Assembly: GCF_009847015.1 (NCBI RefSeq)
Contig: NZ_WVEM01000005.1
Coordinates: forward strand, 186,001-250,000
Length of the DNA: 64,000 nt
Origin: Sunxiuqinia indica
GTDB lineage: Bacteria > Bacteroidota > Bacteroidia > Bacteroidales > Prolixibacteraceae
Direction: 5' to 3'
This document shows positions 42,016 to 52,700 of the stretch, one piece after another. The first letter of the stretch is position 1, and every line of letters begins with the position of its first letter. Below the pieces are notes generated by a model. That model saw only the letters and a program-made list of their open reading frames with translations. It did not search any database and had not been told where the DNA came from. A program made the translations under genes and the position numbers.

Positions 42016-44487
42016 TTACATCGGATCGACATCGGCATAAATAATTAGTCCGGTGTTATTTGGAAGCGATTTAATTTGATCAACCATTTCCATGATCCGC
42101 TTTTTAGCTTCCGGGAGCTGTTTGTTTTTATCCAGTTTCAGCCAGATTTCTTTTTGATACCAATTTTGCACTCTTCCGACAACCGGGTATTCAGGCCCCA
42201 GCACCTGATTTTTAAACTGCTTTCGAAACAACGAAGCCAACTGTTCCGCTCCCCGATCAAGCCGTTCACGATTTTTGTGCTTCACCACTACTTTTATCAA
42301 CCGGAAGTAGGGCGGATATCGAAATAGCTTCCGTTCAAGCATCTGACGATTGAATAGTTGCTCAAAGTCATTCGATGCCACTTCTTTCAACACTTCGTGG
42401 CTTGCTTGCGACGTTTGAATAACCACTTTCCCGCGTTTATTTTTACGCCCCGCCCGGCCACTCACCTGAGCCATTAGCTGGAACGAACGTTCGAACGACC
42501 GAAAGTCAGGGTAATTCAACAACTGATCGGCATTGAGAATACCCACAACCCGCACATGCTCAAAGTCCAATCCTTTTGTTACCATCTGTGTGCCAACCAA
42601 AATATCAATCTGCCGATTTTCGAAGCGATAAATCAGTTGATCGAACGAATTTTTCGCCCGTGTTGTATCCAAATCCATCCGCGCAATTTGGGCGTTGGGA
42701 AACAGCAAACCAAGCTCTTCCTCGATCTGCTCGGTGCCATAGCCTTTGGTTTTAATATCATCAGAGTGGCACTCGCCGCAATTGGCAGGCAGCCCGGTCG
42801 TGTGTCCACAGTAATGACAAACCAAACTCGACCGGTATTTGTGGTAAGTTAAACTCACATCGCAGTTCTTACACTTCGGAATCCATCCACATTTCGTGCA
42901 TTGGATGTATGGAGCAAACCCGCGTCTATTCTGAAAAAGAATTACCTGCTCTTTTTTCTCCAGGGCTAATTTCACTTCTTCATATAAGGCCGGAGTAAGC
43001 AGCGATTTCATTTGTCTTTGCCGGGTTGCTTTTCGAATGTCGGCCACTTCAATTTCCGGCATTTCAATTCCCTTGAAGCGTTCTTTCAGTTCCACCAGGG
43101 CATATTTATTTAGCTTGGCATTGAAATAACTTTCGAACGAAGGAGTCGCAGTACCCAGCAAAACCGGAGCTTTATGAATCTGCCCCAAAACAACAGCCAT
43201 GTCGCGGGCATTGTATCGCGGAGCCGGATCAAATTGCTTGTAACTATTTTCATGCTCTTCATCTACGATAATCAACCCCAGCTTTTTAAATGGAAGAAAA
43301 ACAGACGAGCGTGCACCCAAAACCACCTGATAAGAATCTTCTTTTTCCTGCAAAATATTGAACCAAATCTCAACACGTTCAGCATCATTAAACTTCGAAT
43401 GGTAAATTCCGGCGCGATCTCCAAAAGCTCTTTTTAGTCGATTAATCAGTTGAGAGGTCAGACCAATTTCAGGAACCAGATACAATACCTGCTCTCCTCG
43501 TGCCAAAACGTCTTCAATAAGCTTGATATAAATCTCCGTTTTCCCACTCGATGTCACGCCATGCAACAATACCGGACGATTGGTTTTAAATTCAGCTTTC
43601 AACTGATCCAGTGCTACCTCCTGGGCATCATTCAAATCAAACAGGTATTGTTCCTCATCGTGATCCATCACCAGTCGGCCAATTTCAACATCTTCAATTT
43701 CAAGAATTCCCTTGTCCACAACTGCTCTTAAAACCGCATCAGAAACGCCACTTTGTTCGAGCAATTCTTTTCGAGCAATACGACTTTCTGATTCGCTTGC
43801 ATAAACCGCTTCATTAAAAAAGAATTCGAGCAATTCAGTTTGCTTTTTAGCTCGTTTTACTTGCTCAAACGCATTCGCGATGTCCGCCGGAGCGTTGATC
43901 GCTCCCGCCAACTTCACAAAGCTCACGGTTTTTGGCTTGTAACTATCCTTCATTTTTTCTTCAATCAGAATAGCATTCTTTTCCAACAAAACTTTCAGCG
44001 TTGCATACGAAGATTTTTTACCCAAAAACTGATTGACTTCCTTGATATTGGCTTGTCCCCGCCCCTGTAACATCAGCAACAACGCTTCCTCTTCACCTGT
44101 CAGTTGTGCATCCATTTCGTAATTGGGGTTGAAACAGATATTGGAATGACTTTCCATCTTTAAAGCCGATGGCAAAGCCGCCTTAAAAACCTCTCCAAGC
44201 GAGCAACAATAATAATCGGTAATCCACTCCCAGGCAATTATCTGAGCCTGATTCACAATTGGCTCACGATCCAGAATGGCATCAATTTCCTTGATCTCAA
44301 AATCGCCCGCCGGCTCGTCCTGATGCAAGCGATAGACCAAGGCCGAATAAAACTTGCGCACTCCAAATTGAACCACAACCCGAATCCCTACTTTTATGGA
44401 AGGTTCAAAATGAGGGGCAACGCGATACGTAAATTTATCACGCAAAGGCAGTGGCAATATTACATCGGCAAACAGTTGATCTGACAT
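42016..44487 (-). CDS. priA: Primosomal replication restart helicase PriA
   Basis: 823 residues from ATG at 44487 (MSDQLFADV); an in-frame ATG at 44541 adds 18 unlikely residues. PriA reloads the replisome at stalled forks. N-terminal 3'-DNA-binding domain, then helicase Walker A LLHGVTSSGKTEIY, DEEH box, the zinc-binding cysteines (CTKCGWIPKCKNCD and CHYCG, CGEC), and the helicase motifs VGTQMVTKGLDF and QVSGRAGR are all present. Confidence 0.96.
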   Translation of the reverse strand: MSDQLFADVILPLPLRDKFTYRVAPHFEPSIKVGIRVVVQFGVRKFYSALVYRLHQDEPAGDFEIKEIDAILDREPIVNQAQIIAWEWITDYYCCSLGEVFKAALPSALKMESHSNICFNPNYEMDAQLTGEEEALLLMLQGRGQANIKEVNQFLGKKSSYATLKVLLEKNAILIEEKMKDSYKPKTVSFVKLAGAINAPADIANAFEQVKRAKKQTELLEFFFNEAVYASESESRIARKELLEQSGVSDAVLRAVVDKGILEIEDVEIGRLVMDHDEEQYLFDLNDAQEVALDQLKAEFKTNRPVLLHGVTSSGKTEIYIKLIEDVLARGEQVLYLVPEIGLTSQLINRLKRAFGDRAGIYHSKFNDAERVEIWFNILQEKEDSYQVVLGARSSVFLPFKKLGLIIVDEEHENSYKQFDPAPRYNARDMAVVLGQIHKAPVLLGTATPSFESYFNAKLNKYALVELKERFKGIEMPEIEVADIRKATRQRQMKSLLTPALYEEVKLALEKKEQVILFQNRRGFAPYIQCTKCGWIPKCKNCDVSLTYHKYRSSLVCHYCGHTTGLPANCGECHSDDIKTKGYGTEQIEEELGLLFPNAQIARMDLDTTRAKNSFDQLIYRFENRQIDILVGTQMVTKGLDFEHVRVVGILNADQLLNYPDFRSFERSFQLMAQVSGRAGRKNKRGKVVIQTSQASHEVLKEVASNDFEQLFNRQMLERKLFRYPPYFRLIKVVVKHKNRERLDRGAEQLASLFRKQFKNQVLGPEYPVVGRVQNWYQKEIWLKLDKNKQLPEAKKRIMEMVDQIKSLPNNTGLIIYADVDPM

Positions 44488-44565
44488 CGTGCTACAAACT
44501 TCGCAAAATTTATTCAATATCGAATGGAGCGAAACACTCATCTACCCATTCTTGCTATAAAACAA

Positions 44566-44596
44566 AAAACGCCTTTCATTTTCGAAAGACGTTTTT
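44566..44596 (-). terminator. Terminator after the sugar isomerase-like gene
   Basis: AAAACGCCTTTC (44566-44577) pairs with GAAAGACGTTTT (44584-44595) with one mismatch that becomes G-U on the minus strand; a T-run follows on that strand. A good match for the minus-strand operon ending at 44658. Confidence 0.8.
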
Positions 44597-44657
44597 TATT
44601 CGTTCAAATACACCATTCTAAAATCTGAACTGAATGGCAAATTGATAACTTGTTATT

Positions 44658-45563
44658 TTAAACTAAAATTTCGGTCGTTAGATTTTCAATACTTGCACCC
44701 ACACCCTCGAACGGTTTTCCATTCCCCTGGTTATCATCTTCAACAAAAGTGTATTTTACTCCGGCAGTTTCTTTCGCAGCCAGAATGCGTTTAAAGTCAA
44801 TCACTCCATCACCTACATTTGTAACGTCTTCTTTTTCCACTTCAAAAAACGGGTCTTCATGTGTTTTCATATCTTTCAGGTGCAACAACTGGAAACGCCC
44901 GGGATACTTTTCGAACATTTCAACCGGATCCTGCCCGGCCTTTGATGCCCAGAACAAATCCAACTCCAATGTAATCAGATCCTTGTCCATCTCCGGAATA
45001 AACACATCGTAATAAGGAACAACTCCATCAATATTCTTAAACTCGAAGTTGTGATTATGATAGCCGAATTGAATACCAGCATCTTTCATGATTTCACCAA
45101 CTTTGTTCCAGTCACCAATCATTCGCTTGTAAGTCTCAATTTGTCGATCCTCTGCATTAACCCAGGGCTGAATACAATATTTTACACCAATTTCGGCATG
45201 AGAATCGGCCATTATTTTAGCGTTGTCAAGTGTCACACCTGCAGCTTCAACCATGGTGTGACTGCTAATAATTTCCATATCCAAATCATCGATGATCTTT
45301 TTAAATTCGTTTGGTTTTAAACCGTAAAAATTCCCACCAGAATAGCCGGCAAGTTCAACATTCTTGTAGCCCAAATCCGAAAGTTTTTTTAATGACCCTT
45401 GCAGGTCTGCATTCATGGCATCACGAATGGTATACAACTGCAAGCCAACGCCATATTTTTTGCGATCAACATCGCCAGCAGCTGCTCCACCGCAAGAGTT
45501 TAACAACACCACACCCAGTGATCCTAAAGCCGAAATTTTAAGGAATTCTCTACGATCCTTCAT
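44658..45563 (-). CDS. Twin-arginine lipoprotein, xylose-isomerase-like TIM barrel
   Basis: 301 residues from ATG at 45563 (MKDRREFLK), chosen because it puts the Tat motif DRREFLKIS at the N-terminus; a longer frame to 45608 adds an unlikely leader. A lipobox-like LLNSCGG follows the hydrophobic core. The rest is an AP-endonuclease-2/sugar isomerase-epimerase barrel with GYHNHNFEF, LELDLFW and LHLKDMK, which supply the usual metal-binding His, Glu and Asp. The exact reaction is unknown; related secreted members act on sugars or 3-keto-glycosides. It is the last gene of a minus-strand set with two acetylesterases. Confidence 0.82.
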   Translation of the reverse strand: MKDRREFLKISALGSLGVVLLNSCGGAAAGDVDRKKYGVGLQLYTIRDAMNADLQGSLKKLSDLGYKNVELAGYSGGNFYGLKPNEFKKIIDDLDMEIISSHTMVEAAGVTLDNAKIMADSHAEIGVKYCIQPWVNAEDRQIETYKRMIGDWNKVGEIMKDAGIQFGYHNHNFEFKNIDGVVPYYDVFIPEMDKDLITLELDLFWASKAGQDPVEMFEKYPGRFQLLHLKDMKTHEDPFFEVEKEDVTNVGDGVIDFKRILAAKETAGVKYTFVEDDNQGNGKPFEGVGASIENLTTEILV

Positions 45564-45662
45564 AGTTCTTTTTGTTTTAATTGTTTTAAGTTGAGGTAAA
45601 AATAGCAAAAAAATTGAACCAATTCCCTACAAAAAAACACACCAAAAAGTAAACTATTTTGA

Positions 45663-46766
45663 CTACCACCCCTTCAGCTGCCGAATAAAACAGGTTAATT
45701 CTTCCGCGATTTCTGCGTGTTGTTTCAAATCAGGGTGGTAATCGCAACCATTGCTGTAGCTTTTCGAAAAAAAGAAAGAATGCACATTCGAATCGTCCGA
45801 TTGATTAATGGCTTCAACTACCGAGGCAATATATTTTTTCAACACGAAGGCCAACTCCCCGTCTGCCATTGGACTGGACAGACATACAATGGTAGCCGAT
45901 GGATATTTCGTGCGCAAACGGTGGATAAACTTAATGTAGCCCGAACAAAATAATGTCGAATCCTGAATACCATCATTCTGCCCAAGAGCAATTGTCACTA
46001 CATCTGGCTGATAGCTCGAGAAGTCCCATTCTACTTTGTTCTCCCTCAAATTTACCTTATCATACACCTGTGGCATAACAATATCCATATCACAACAACT
46101 GTGCACCAAGCCAATCCCCGACACCGCAGTTAACATCCATTGAGCATTTAGCGAGCGGGCAGTAACGGGTCCATAACTCATATAAGCATTATGCTGATCG
46201 TGCCACTCACCAGCTCCGCACGGAACAACCGATGTATCGATTCCGGTTCCACAAGTAATTGAATTACCGTAAAACTCTATTTTTCGTAATGGCTTCGCCT
46301 CTGGCTTCAACAGCTTCTGACATCGCAACCCAACAAACTCAAGATAACCTATTCCCGATTCGGTAGATTTACAGACAGTAATCCGATGCTTACCACGATC
46401 CAAATTGTCACTAAAGTCGAGCACATTCACCTTTCCCGCGAGCATAATTCGCTTAATCGGCTGATCATCCAAAACAACAGAAACATAATTGTGCTTGCCC
46501 CACAGCATTTCGTCATTCAGAATAAGCTGACAAGAATCACCTTCAAAATAAGCCTCAATATAAACTCCTGGAGACCAAAATCGAGGAAGTGCGGGATCTG
46601 AAAAATCGACACGTCCGACATATTGAATCGCGAAATTATCGGCAGCAAACAACCTTACAGCCTCTGTCGGGCTAGTACATTTTGCAAACAACTGAAAACT
46701 AACTACAACCATACAAAGACCTAACAGCAAGCGAAAACTATGTTTTAAATAAATGGTTCTCATCAT
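45663..46766 (-). CDS. CE2-like SGNH acetylesterase
   Basis: 367 residues. A signal peptide is followed by a jelly-roll-like N-terminal domain (about 35-150) and a C-terminal SGNH hydrolase domain. Block I is EFYGNSITCGTG, the Gly/Asn blocks are in SGIGLVHS and IALGQNDGI, and the Asp-x-x-His dyad is CDYHPDLKQH. The two-domain order is that of carbohydrate esterase family 2, whose members remove acetyl groups from xylan or (gluco)mannan. Its location beside the mannan genes suggests acetylated mannan as substrate. Confidence 0.83.
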   Translation of the reverse strand: MMRTIYLKHSFRLLLGLCMVVVSFQLFAKCTSPTEAVRLFAADNFAIQYVGRVDFSDPALPRFWSPGVYIEAYFEGDSCQLILNDEMLWGKHNYVSVVLDDQPIKRIMLAGKVNVLDFSDNLDRGKHRITVCKSTESGIGYLEFVGLRCQKLLKPEAKPLRKIEFYGNSITCGTGIDTSVVPCGAGEWHDQHNAYMSYGPVTARSLNAQWMLTAVSGIGLVHSCCDMDIVMPQVYDKVNLRENKVEWDFSSYQPDVVTIALGQNDGIQDSTLFCSGYIKFIHRLRTKYPSATIVCLSSPMADGELAFVLKKYIASVVEAINQSDDSNVHSFFFSKSYSNGCDYHPDLKQHAEIAEELTCFIRQLKGW

Positions 46767-46832
46767 CTTATTAATTAACTAATTCGACATCCGTCGTATT
46801 TAACCAGAAAAAAGATCATCTCGAATTGCAGC

Positions 46833-48212
46833 TTACTTCGAAGTGAAACACGAAGCAGGTAATCCCCACGAGTTAAACAACTTGGGGGTTGCCGGATTGC
46901 TCCAGGCATAGCGGACATCAACAGGTTCATTTACTTCCGAAGAGGAAACAACCACCTGGTTTTTCTTAATCGCAGCCTTTGCCGGATACCACACCCCATC
47001 AACTCCAGCTAACTCAAAAAGAGTAAGTTCTTTACCGTTGATGTGTAAGCCATTATTATAGTCAAATGATACAATTACTTTTTTTCCATCCACTCTGTAA
47101 TCAGAAAAAAGAGGCCCGGAAACCGGAAATTCTTTCATCCCATAAGTTTTATTGAGAACTAAATCAGCAAAACGTTGCCCCGCAGGAATTTTGTTCTTCG
47201 GATGAATATCTGTTGTGTCACCAATGTCGCTAAGCACAATCATTCCGGAATTCGGAATCGATAAAGCCCGACGCTGAGCATCGCGCACTTTTACACCTGC
47301 TTCCGGCTCATAGCCAGCAAGCGGAGCAATCTGAGCAAAGCAGAATGTAAAATCGCACTGAAACCCTTTTCTCCAGCTTTCTACCATTACAGAGAGCATA
47401 TCTGCGTAACTGTCGGGGTTGTCGGTATTGGCTTCCCCCTGATACCAAAGAACTCCAGCAATTGCAAGCGGCATCAAAGGAGCAATCATAGCATTGTAAC
47501 ACACCCCTGGACTGATAGGAGCCCAAGGGTACTCTTTCAACAATTTTGAAGCCTCGAACAATTCCCCATTATTGAAAATGGAATCGCCAGGAATCCATGT
47601 TTCAATCGGAGTTCCTCCCCAATTGGAACTAATCAGCCCAACCGGGATTTTTAGATTATCCTGAAGCTTTTCACCAAAGAAATAACCAATGGCGCTAAAG
47701 TTCGGCATGGTTTCAGGAGTACACACTTCCCAATATCCATCCACATCATATGCCGGATAGTCGGCGGTGCGGTTGGTCACTTCAAAAAAACGAATTTCAT
47801 TATTCCTGGCCTTTTCTGTTGCTTCATCGCCACCAATTATTCCAGCACCAGTTGTCCATTCCATATTCGACTGGCCAGACAACAGCCACAATTCGCCAAC
47901 CAAAACATCTTCGATTTGCAGTGTATTATAACCTTCAATTTTTATAGTGTGTGGACCTCCAGCTTCGGGCGTGTGTAACACAGCCGACCAATTAGCATAA
48001 TTGTCGACTTCCGTACGCACCGTGTCAGCATTCCAGCTGGTTGTAATCATAACTTTTTCAATCGGATGTCCCCACCCGTGTATTTTCACTTCTGCATTCT
48101 GTTGCAGCACCATGTGATCGCCCCAAATAGAGGGAACTGACAAATTGGCTAGTAGACCATTGTTAAAAAGGACCGAACAGGCCAACAAGCAAACGGTAGC
48201 TATTAATTTCAT
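46833..48212 (-). CDS. Sialate O-acetylesterase-like carbohydrate esterase
   Basis: 459 residues. A signal peptide, an N-terminal beta domain (SVPSIWGDHMVLQQNAEVKI, in part), then the SGNH core with the nucleophile motif LLSGQSNMEWT, GVLWYQGEAN, and a C-terminal Asp-x-x-His candidate in TDIHPKNK. The family is usually annotated as sialate O-acetylesterase, but in polysaccharide loci such enzymes deacetylate plant or algal glycans. With the CE2-like gene 66 bp downstream it probably strips acetyl groups from mannan. Confidence 0.87.
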   Translation of the reverse strand: MKLIATVCLLACSVLFNNGLLANLSVPSIWGDHMVLQQNAEVKIHGWGHPIEKVMITTSWNADTVRTEVDNYANWSAVLHTPEAGGPHTIKIEGYNTLQIEDVLVGELWLLSGQSNMEWTTGAGIIGGDEATEKARNNEIRFFEVTNRTADYPAYDVDGYWEVCTPETMPNFSAIGYFFGEKLQDNLKIPVGLISSNWGGTPIETWIPGDSIFNNGELFEASKLLKEYPWAPISPGVCYNAMIAPLMPLAIAGVLWYQGEANTDNPDSYADMLSVMVESWRKGFQCDFTFCFAQIAPLAGYEPEAGVKVRDAQRRALSIPNSGMIVLSDIGDTTDIHPKNKIPAGQRFADLVLNKTYGMKEFPVSGPLFSDYRVDGKKVIVSFDYNNGLHINGKELTLFELAGVDGVWYPAKAAIKKNQVVVSSSEVNEPVDVRYAWSNPATPKLFNSWGLPASCFTSK

Positions 48213-48240
48213 AGTTTAGAGTTATTTTGGGGTGATTTGA

Positions 48241-49119
48241 TTAGTAGACATTCCTCATTCCTGTAAAACTGCTTCGGAACTCTGACGGAGTTGAGCCTTG
48301 CTTCTTCTTAAATATTCGATTGAAATTTGATAAGTTATTGAAGCCGCATTCGAAACAAATTTCGTTGATACTTTTATTCGATTCAATAAGTAACCGTGTT
48401 GCGAATCCAAGTCTGATTTCATTCACGAAATCGATAAACGATTTACCTGTACGTTGCTTAATTAGGCGAGTAAACGACACAACTGACATATTCAATAGCT
48501 GAGCCGCATCTTCCAACATAATTTTCTTTTGGAAATTCTCGCGCACATAATTGTATACTTTTTCAATCCGCTCACTATTATAAAAATCGGGCGATCGCTG
48601 AAAAGACAAATTAGTCAATAGCTGTTGTTCTCGCGAAATAGCCAGATCGTAAAGCAACGTTTGCAACTCAATAAAAGAATCGAACCCTCTTTTCTGACTT
48701 AACGATACAATTTTCTCTTTAACCTGCCTAATGGTTGACATAGAAAAAGCGATTCCTCGCTGAGAATGAAACAAAAGCTCCTTCACCGGATTCAAAATAT
48801 TCTTATTTAGCATGTCGCTGCTAAACAGATCGTGAGGAAATTGAATGGTAATTTCGTGGATCTGCTTTTTAGGATCATTATTAAAATCCTCCCAGCCATG
48901 GTAAAGGTTTGGGCCAACCATTACCAGCTCATCACCCTTGATTTCATAAATATGGTCTCCTACAATTCTTCGGGCACCCTCCGCATTTGAAATGTAGTTC
49001 AACTCATACTCCGGATGAAAATGAACCGGGAAATTAAAATCCTGTTTAACACGATCAAAAACAAGAAAACAATCGTTTTCTTTTAGCGGCGTTATCTCGC
49101 GATGTATTGAGTCTTTCAT
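48241..49119 (-). CDS. AraC family regulator of the mannan locus
   Basis: 292 residues. The N-terminal cupin-like sensor contains FPVHFHPEYELNYIS and IKGDELVMVGPN. The C-terminal AraC HTH pair contains LLNMSVVSFTRLIKQRTG and FECGFNNLSNFNRIFKK. It starts 28 bp upstream of the esterase gene on the same strand and is divergent from the SusC operon, so it is a strong candidate for controlling both. An AraC regulator in place of a hybrid two-component system is uncommon but not unknown for such loci. Confidence 0.9.
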   Translation of the reverse strand: MKDSIHREITPLKENDCFLVFDRVKQDFNFPVHFHPEYELNYISNAEGARRIVGDHIYEIKGDELVMVGPNLYHGWEDFNNDPKKQIHEITIQFPHDLFSSDMLNKNILNPVKELLFHSQRGIAFSMSTIRQVKEKIVSLSQKRGFDSFIELQTLLYDLAISREQQLLTNLSFQRSPDFYNSERIEKVYNYVRENFQKKIMLEDAAQLLNMSVVSFTRLIKQRTGKSFIDFVNEIRLGFATRLLIESNKSINEICFECGFNNLSNFNRIFKKKQGSTPSEFRSSFTGMRNVY

Positions 49120-49739
49120 TACTTTTTTTGAATAAAAATACTACTAAGATCTCAGGCAAATGTAGCCCAAACGACAATATAATACAAGTGCGTTTCGTTT
49201 TTAGATTAAAACAGCCCGTCCATCGAGCAATACCATAATCCACAAACCACAACCACCAAAACAAACTAATAAACAACGCAATAAGAATACGAATACATTT
49301 ACAATCAATAAAAAAAGGCTGCTTCAAGCTAAACAGAAACAGAACTTTTCGAAGTAAAAAACACTTCCTTTGAATTTTTTCACAACACATCGACAAGATC
49401 ACACCAACAAAGTGCATTCGATTGCACATCACCCCCATACGATAATGCCACTACAACCTGCAAACTAACAGCATGCATTAATCCACCTGAAACAAACACG
49501 CTCCAAACTCTATCATACATCTATCATTTACAAACCCTTACGTGCAACAAAAATATAAAGACCACACGGTTCTGGAATAAAAAACAAAAAAAAAGACCAC
49601 TCCAGAATAATAATACACACAAATGATCAGATAATATCATCTTCATGATTAATTATCATCTATTTTTGTGATGCATGCTTTTATCGTGAAAGTCGAAGCG
49701 TACAATAACCTAATTATACTAATAACAAAATCAGCACTT
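49120..49739. promoter_or_regulatory. 620-bp AT-rich regulatory region between the AraC gene and susC
   Basis: No gene supported. A candidate -7 box TATTTTTG lies at 49661-49668, about 70 nt before the SusC start, and an imperfect dyad ATGAT-TAATT-ATCAT sits just upstream of it (about 49645-49659) as a possible operator. The long length suggests regulator binding or a long leader. Confidence 0.45.
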
Positions 49740-52700
49740 ATGAAGAAAAATCTAAGCTTTTTTTCGATCTTGTTATTTCTTGTTATGAGCCTACAAGCCC
49801 TGGCACAAGAGAGAACAATTTCCGGAAAAGTAGTTGATGAAGATGGCGTTGCACTGCCTGGTGTAACAGTAGTCGTCGAAGGTACAACCAAAGGCACAAT
49901 AACCGATCTTGATGGAAACTTCGCCCTTTCGGGCACCTCTGATGAAGATGTCCTGGTGTTCTCATTCATTGGTTACAAACCAGTTAAAACACCCGTGGCA
50001 GGAAAAACAAAAATCAATGTTAACATGGAAGCAGATGTTGTTAATCTGCAAGAGGTTGTTGCCGTTGGTTACGGAACCATGAAAAAAAGTGATTTAACGG
50101 GATCTGTCTCCAATCTTTCGGGAGAGAGCCTAAAAGAATCAATCGTTATCAACCCTGACCAAATGATGCAGGGCAAGGTAGCCGGTGTAGTTGTTCAAGC
50201 AAACTCCGGAGCTCCCGGAGCTGCCAACTCCATTCGTATTCGCGGTGCCAGCTCAATTAACAACTCCAACGAACCACTATACATTATAGATGGTATTCCC
50301 GTAAGCGGTTCTGGAACCGAAACTGCTGGTTTTGAATGGTCAGGAGGATCGAATGGACAAGATATTGTAAACCCACTGGCTTCAATTGCTCCTAGCGATA
50401 TCGTTTCTTTTGATGTATTAAAAGATGCCTCGGCAACTGCAATTTATGGGGCTGCCGGTGCAAACGGCGTCGTCATCGTAACGACAAAAAGAGGTAAAAA
50501 TGGAAAAACCAGCGTGTCGTATGATGGATATGTTGCCCTTCAACATCGTCCAAAAAAGATAGACATGATGAATCTTCAGGAATTTGCATTATATCAGAAC
50601 CAACTACATGATGAAGGTGTACTTGCCAACGTCGATGAGGCCTATCTTGATCCCTCCTTGCTTGGAAAAGGAACTGATTGGCAAGATGCTGTTACCGATG
50701 ATGCCTGGATGCACAATCACAATATATCAATCACGGGTGGCTCAAAAGGAACACAATTTGCCGCATCAACGGGATATACTTCTCAGGACGGTATGCTAAT
50801 CGGTTCCGAATTTGAACGTTTCACTGGCCGTATTAATGTAGACAGCAAAGTCAACGATAATGTAAAAACAGGAATGTCACTTTCTTTTGCACGCACCAAT
50901 CAGTCGATTATTAACAACGACGGTATCAATGGAGTAGTAATGCAAGCTGCTTTGATGTCTCCGGCAGTGCCTGTTTACGATTTCGATGGAAACTTCGCCG
51001 GACCGGAAACAGTAAACGGATCTTCAATTTACAACCCCGTAGCCCTTTCGCAAGACCAGGACAACACCTTGCTGCAAGAGCGAATTATGGGTAATGTGTA
51101 TGGCGAAATCTACCCATGGAAACATTTAACTGTTCGTACCGAGTTCGGATTCGACCGCTCGAATAATGTAAACAAAGGATTTAAACCCAGCTACGAATAC
51201 GGGCAATTAAAAAACACCAATATCATGATTATGCAGCGTGAAGATCACAGTTTATACTGGATCTGGAAAAACTACGCCACCTATAATCAATCGTTCGGAA
51301 AACACAACATCACTTTCATGACAGGAACTGAAACAAGCAGATCAGCCTGGGAGGGAACTCAAGTACAGAAAGATCAGCTTTCATCCAACGATATTCGTGT
51401 ATTGACTGCCGACGGAGAACTTGTTACAAATTCGGGATGGAAAGACGCAGCCAGCACTGTTTCTGTTTTTGGGCGGTTAAATTACAACTATGCCGACCGC
51501 TACTTATTGACAGCAACATTACGGACCGATGCTTCTTCAAAATTTGGAGCAAACAACCGCTGGGGTTACTTCCCCTCTTTTGCTGCAGCCTGGCGTGTAA
51601 CCAGCGAAGAGTTTATGCAAAATTCAAAAGATTGGCTATCAAACCTGAAACTTCGCTTGGGCTACGGACAAGTTGGAAACGCCAATATTGGAACCTACCT
51701 GTATGGATCGACCATGCAAGCGTTTTCGTCAGCTTTTGGCACCGCCTACCGAATGTCCAACAATGCGAACCCTGATTTGAAGTGGGAAGCTTCGGAACAA
51801 TACAACGGAGGTATTGATGTGAGTTTGTTTGACAACCGGCTAAGCCTAACGATAGATGCCTACTACAAAACCACAAAAGACCTGTTGTTACAACCTTCAG
51901 TTTCTCCGGTTTTGGGAGGATCAGACTTCAAAGATATTCAAACCCCATTTATGAATATTGGTAAAGTTGATAACAAAGGGATCGACTTTACATTGAACAC
52001 GCATAACGTAAAAGGACTGAATTTCAACTGGAACTCCAACATTACGTTCTCGCTCAACCAGAACGAGATCAAAGCACTTGACGATCAAAACACAACAATC
52101 TACGGAAGCCTTGATTGGTATGCAGCTTTCCAAACCGTTTCAATGATTACTGTAGGACAACCAATTGGTGTGTTTTATGGCTATCAAACCGATGGCATAT
52201 TTGTAGACGCCGAAGATGTAAAAACTTCTGCACGACCTGAAGGAGTTGATATTCATCGTACCACAGGAACCTGGGTAGGCGATGTAAAATTTAAAGACAT
52301 TAGCGGACCAGACGGAACACCTGATGGTATTATCAACGAATACGACCAAACCGTAATTGGTGATCCAAATCCTGATTTTACTTTCGGCTTTTCAAACTCT
52401 TTTTCATACAAAAACTGGGACCTGGGAGTTGGACTGAGAGGCTCTGTTGGAGGCGATATTTTAAACTATGTTAGAGTTAAAACTGAAGGCCTGATGTCGC
52501 AATGGGACAACCAGGATGCAGCCGTTCTCGATCGCGCACAACCAGCTTATCTCGATGGTGACAATTCGAATGTTGAAGACATTGACAATGCTTACTTAAT
52601 CAATCCTGACGCAACACTGCCCCGATGGAGTGGAAACGATCTCAACGGAAACAACCGCATGAGCGACCGCTGGATTGAAGATGGTTCTTACCTGCGTATT

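Noticed and set aside
49055-49438. 127-codon minus-strand ORF overlapping the AraC gene start
   Set aside because: Cysteine- and Trp-rich translation without any known pattern, overlapping the AraC N-terminus in another frame; fits an AT-rich regulatory region better.
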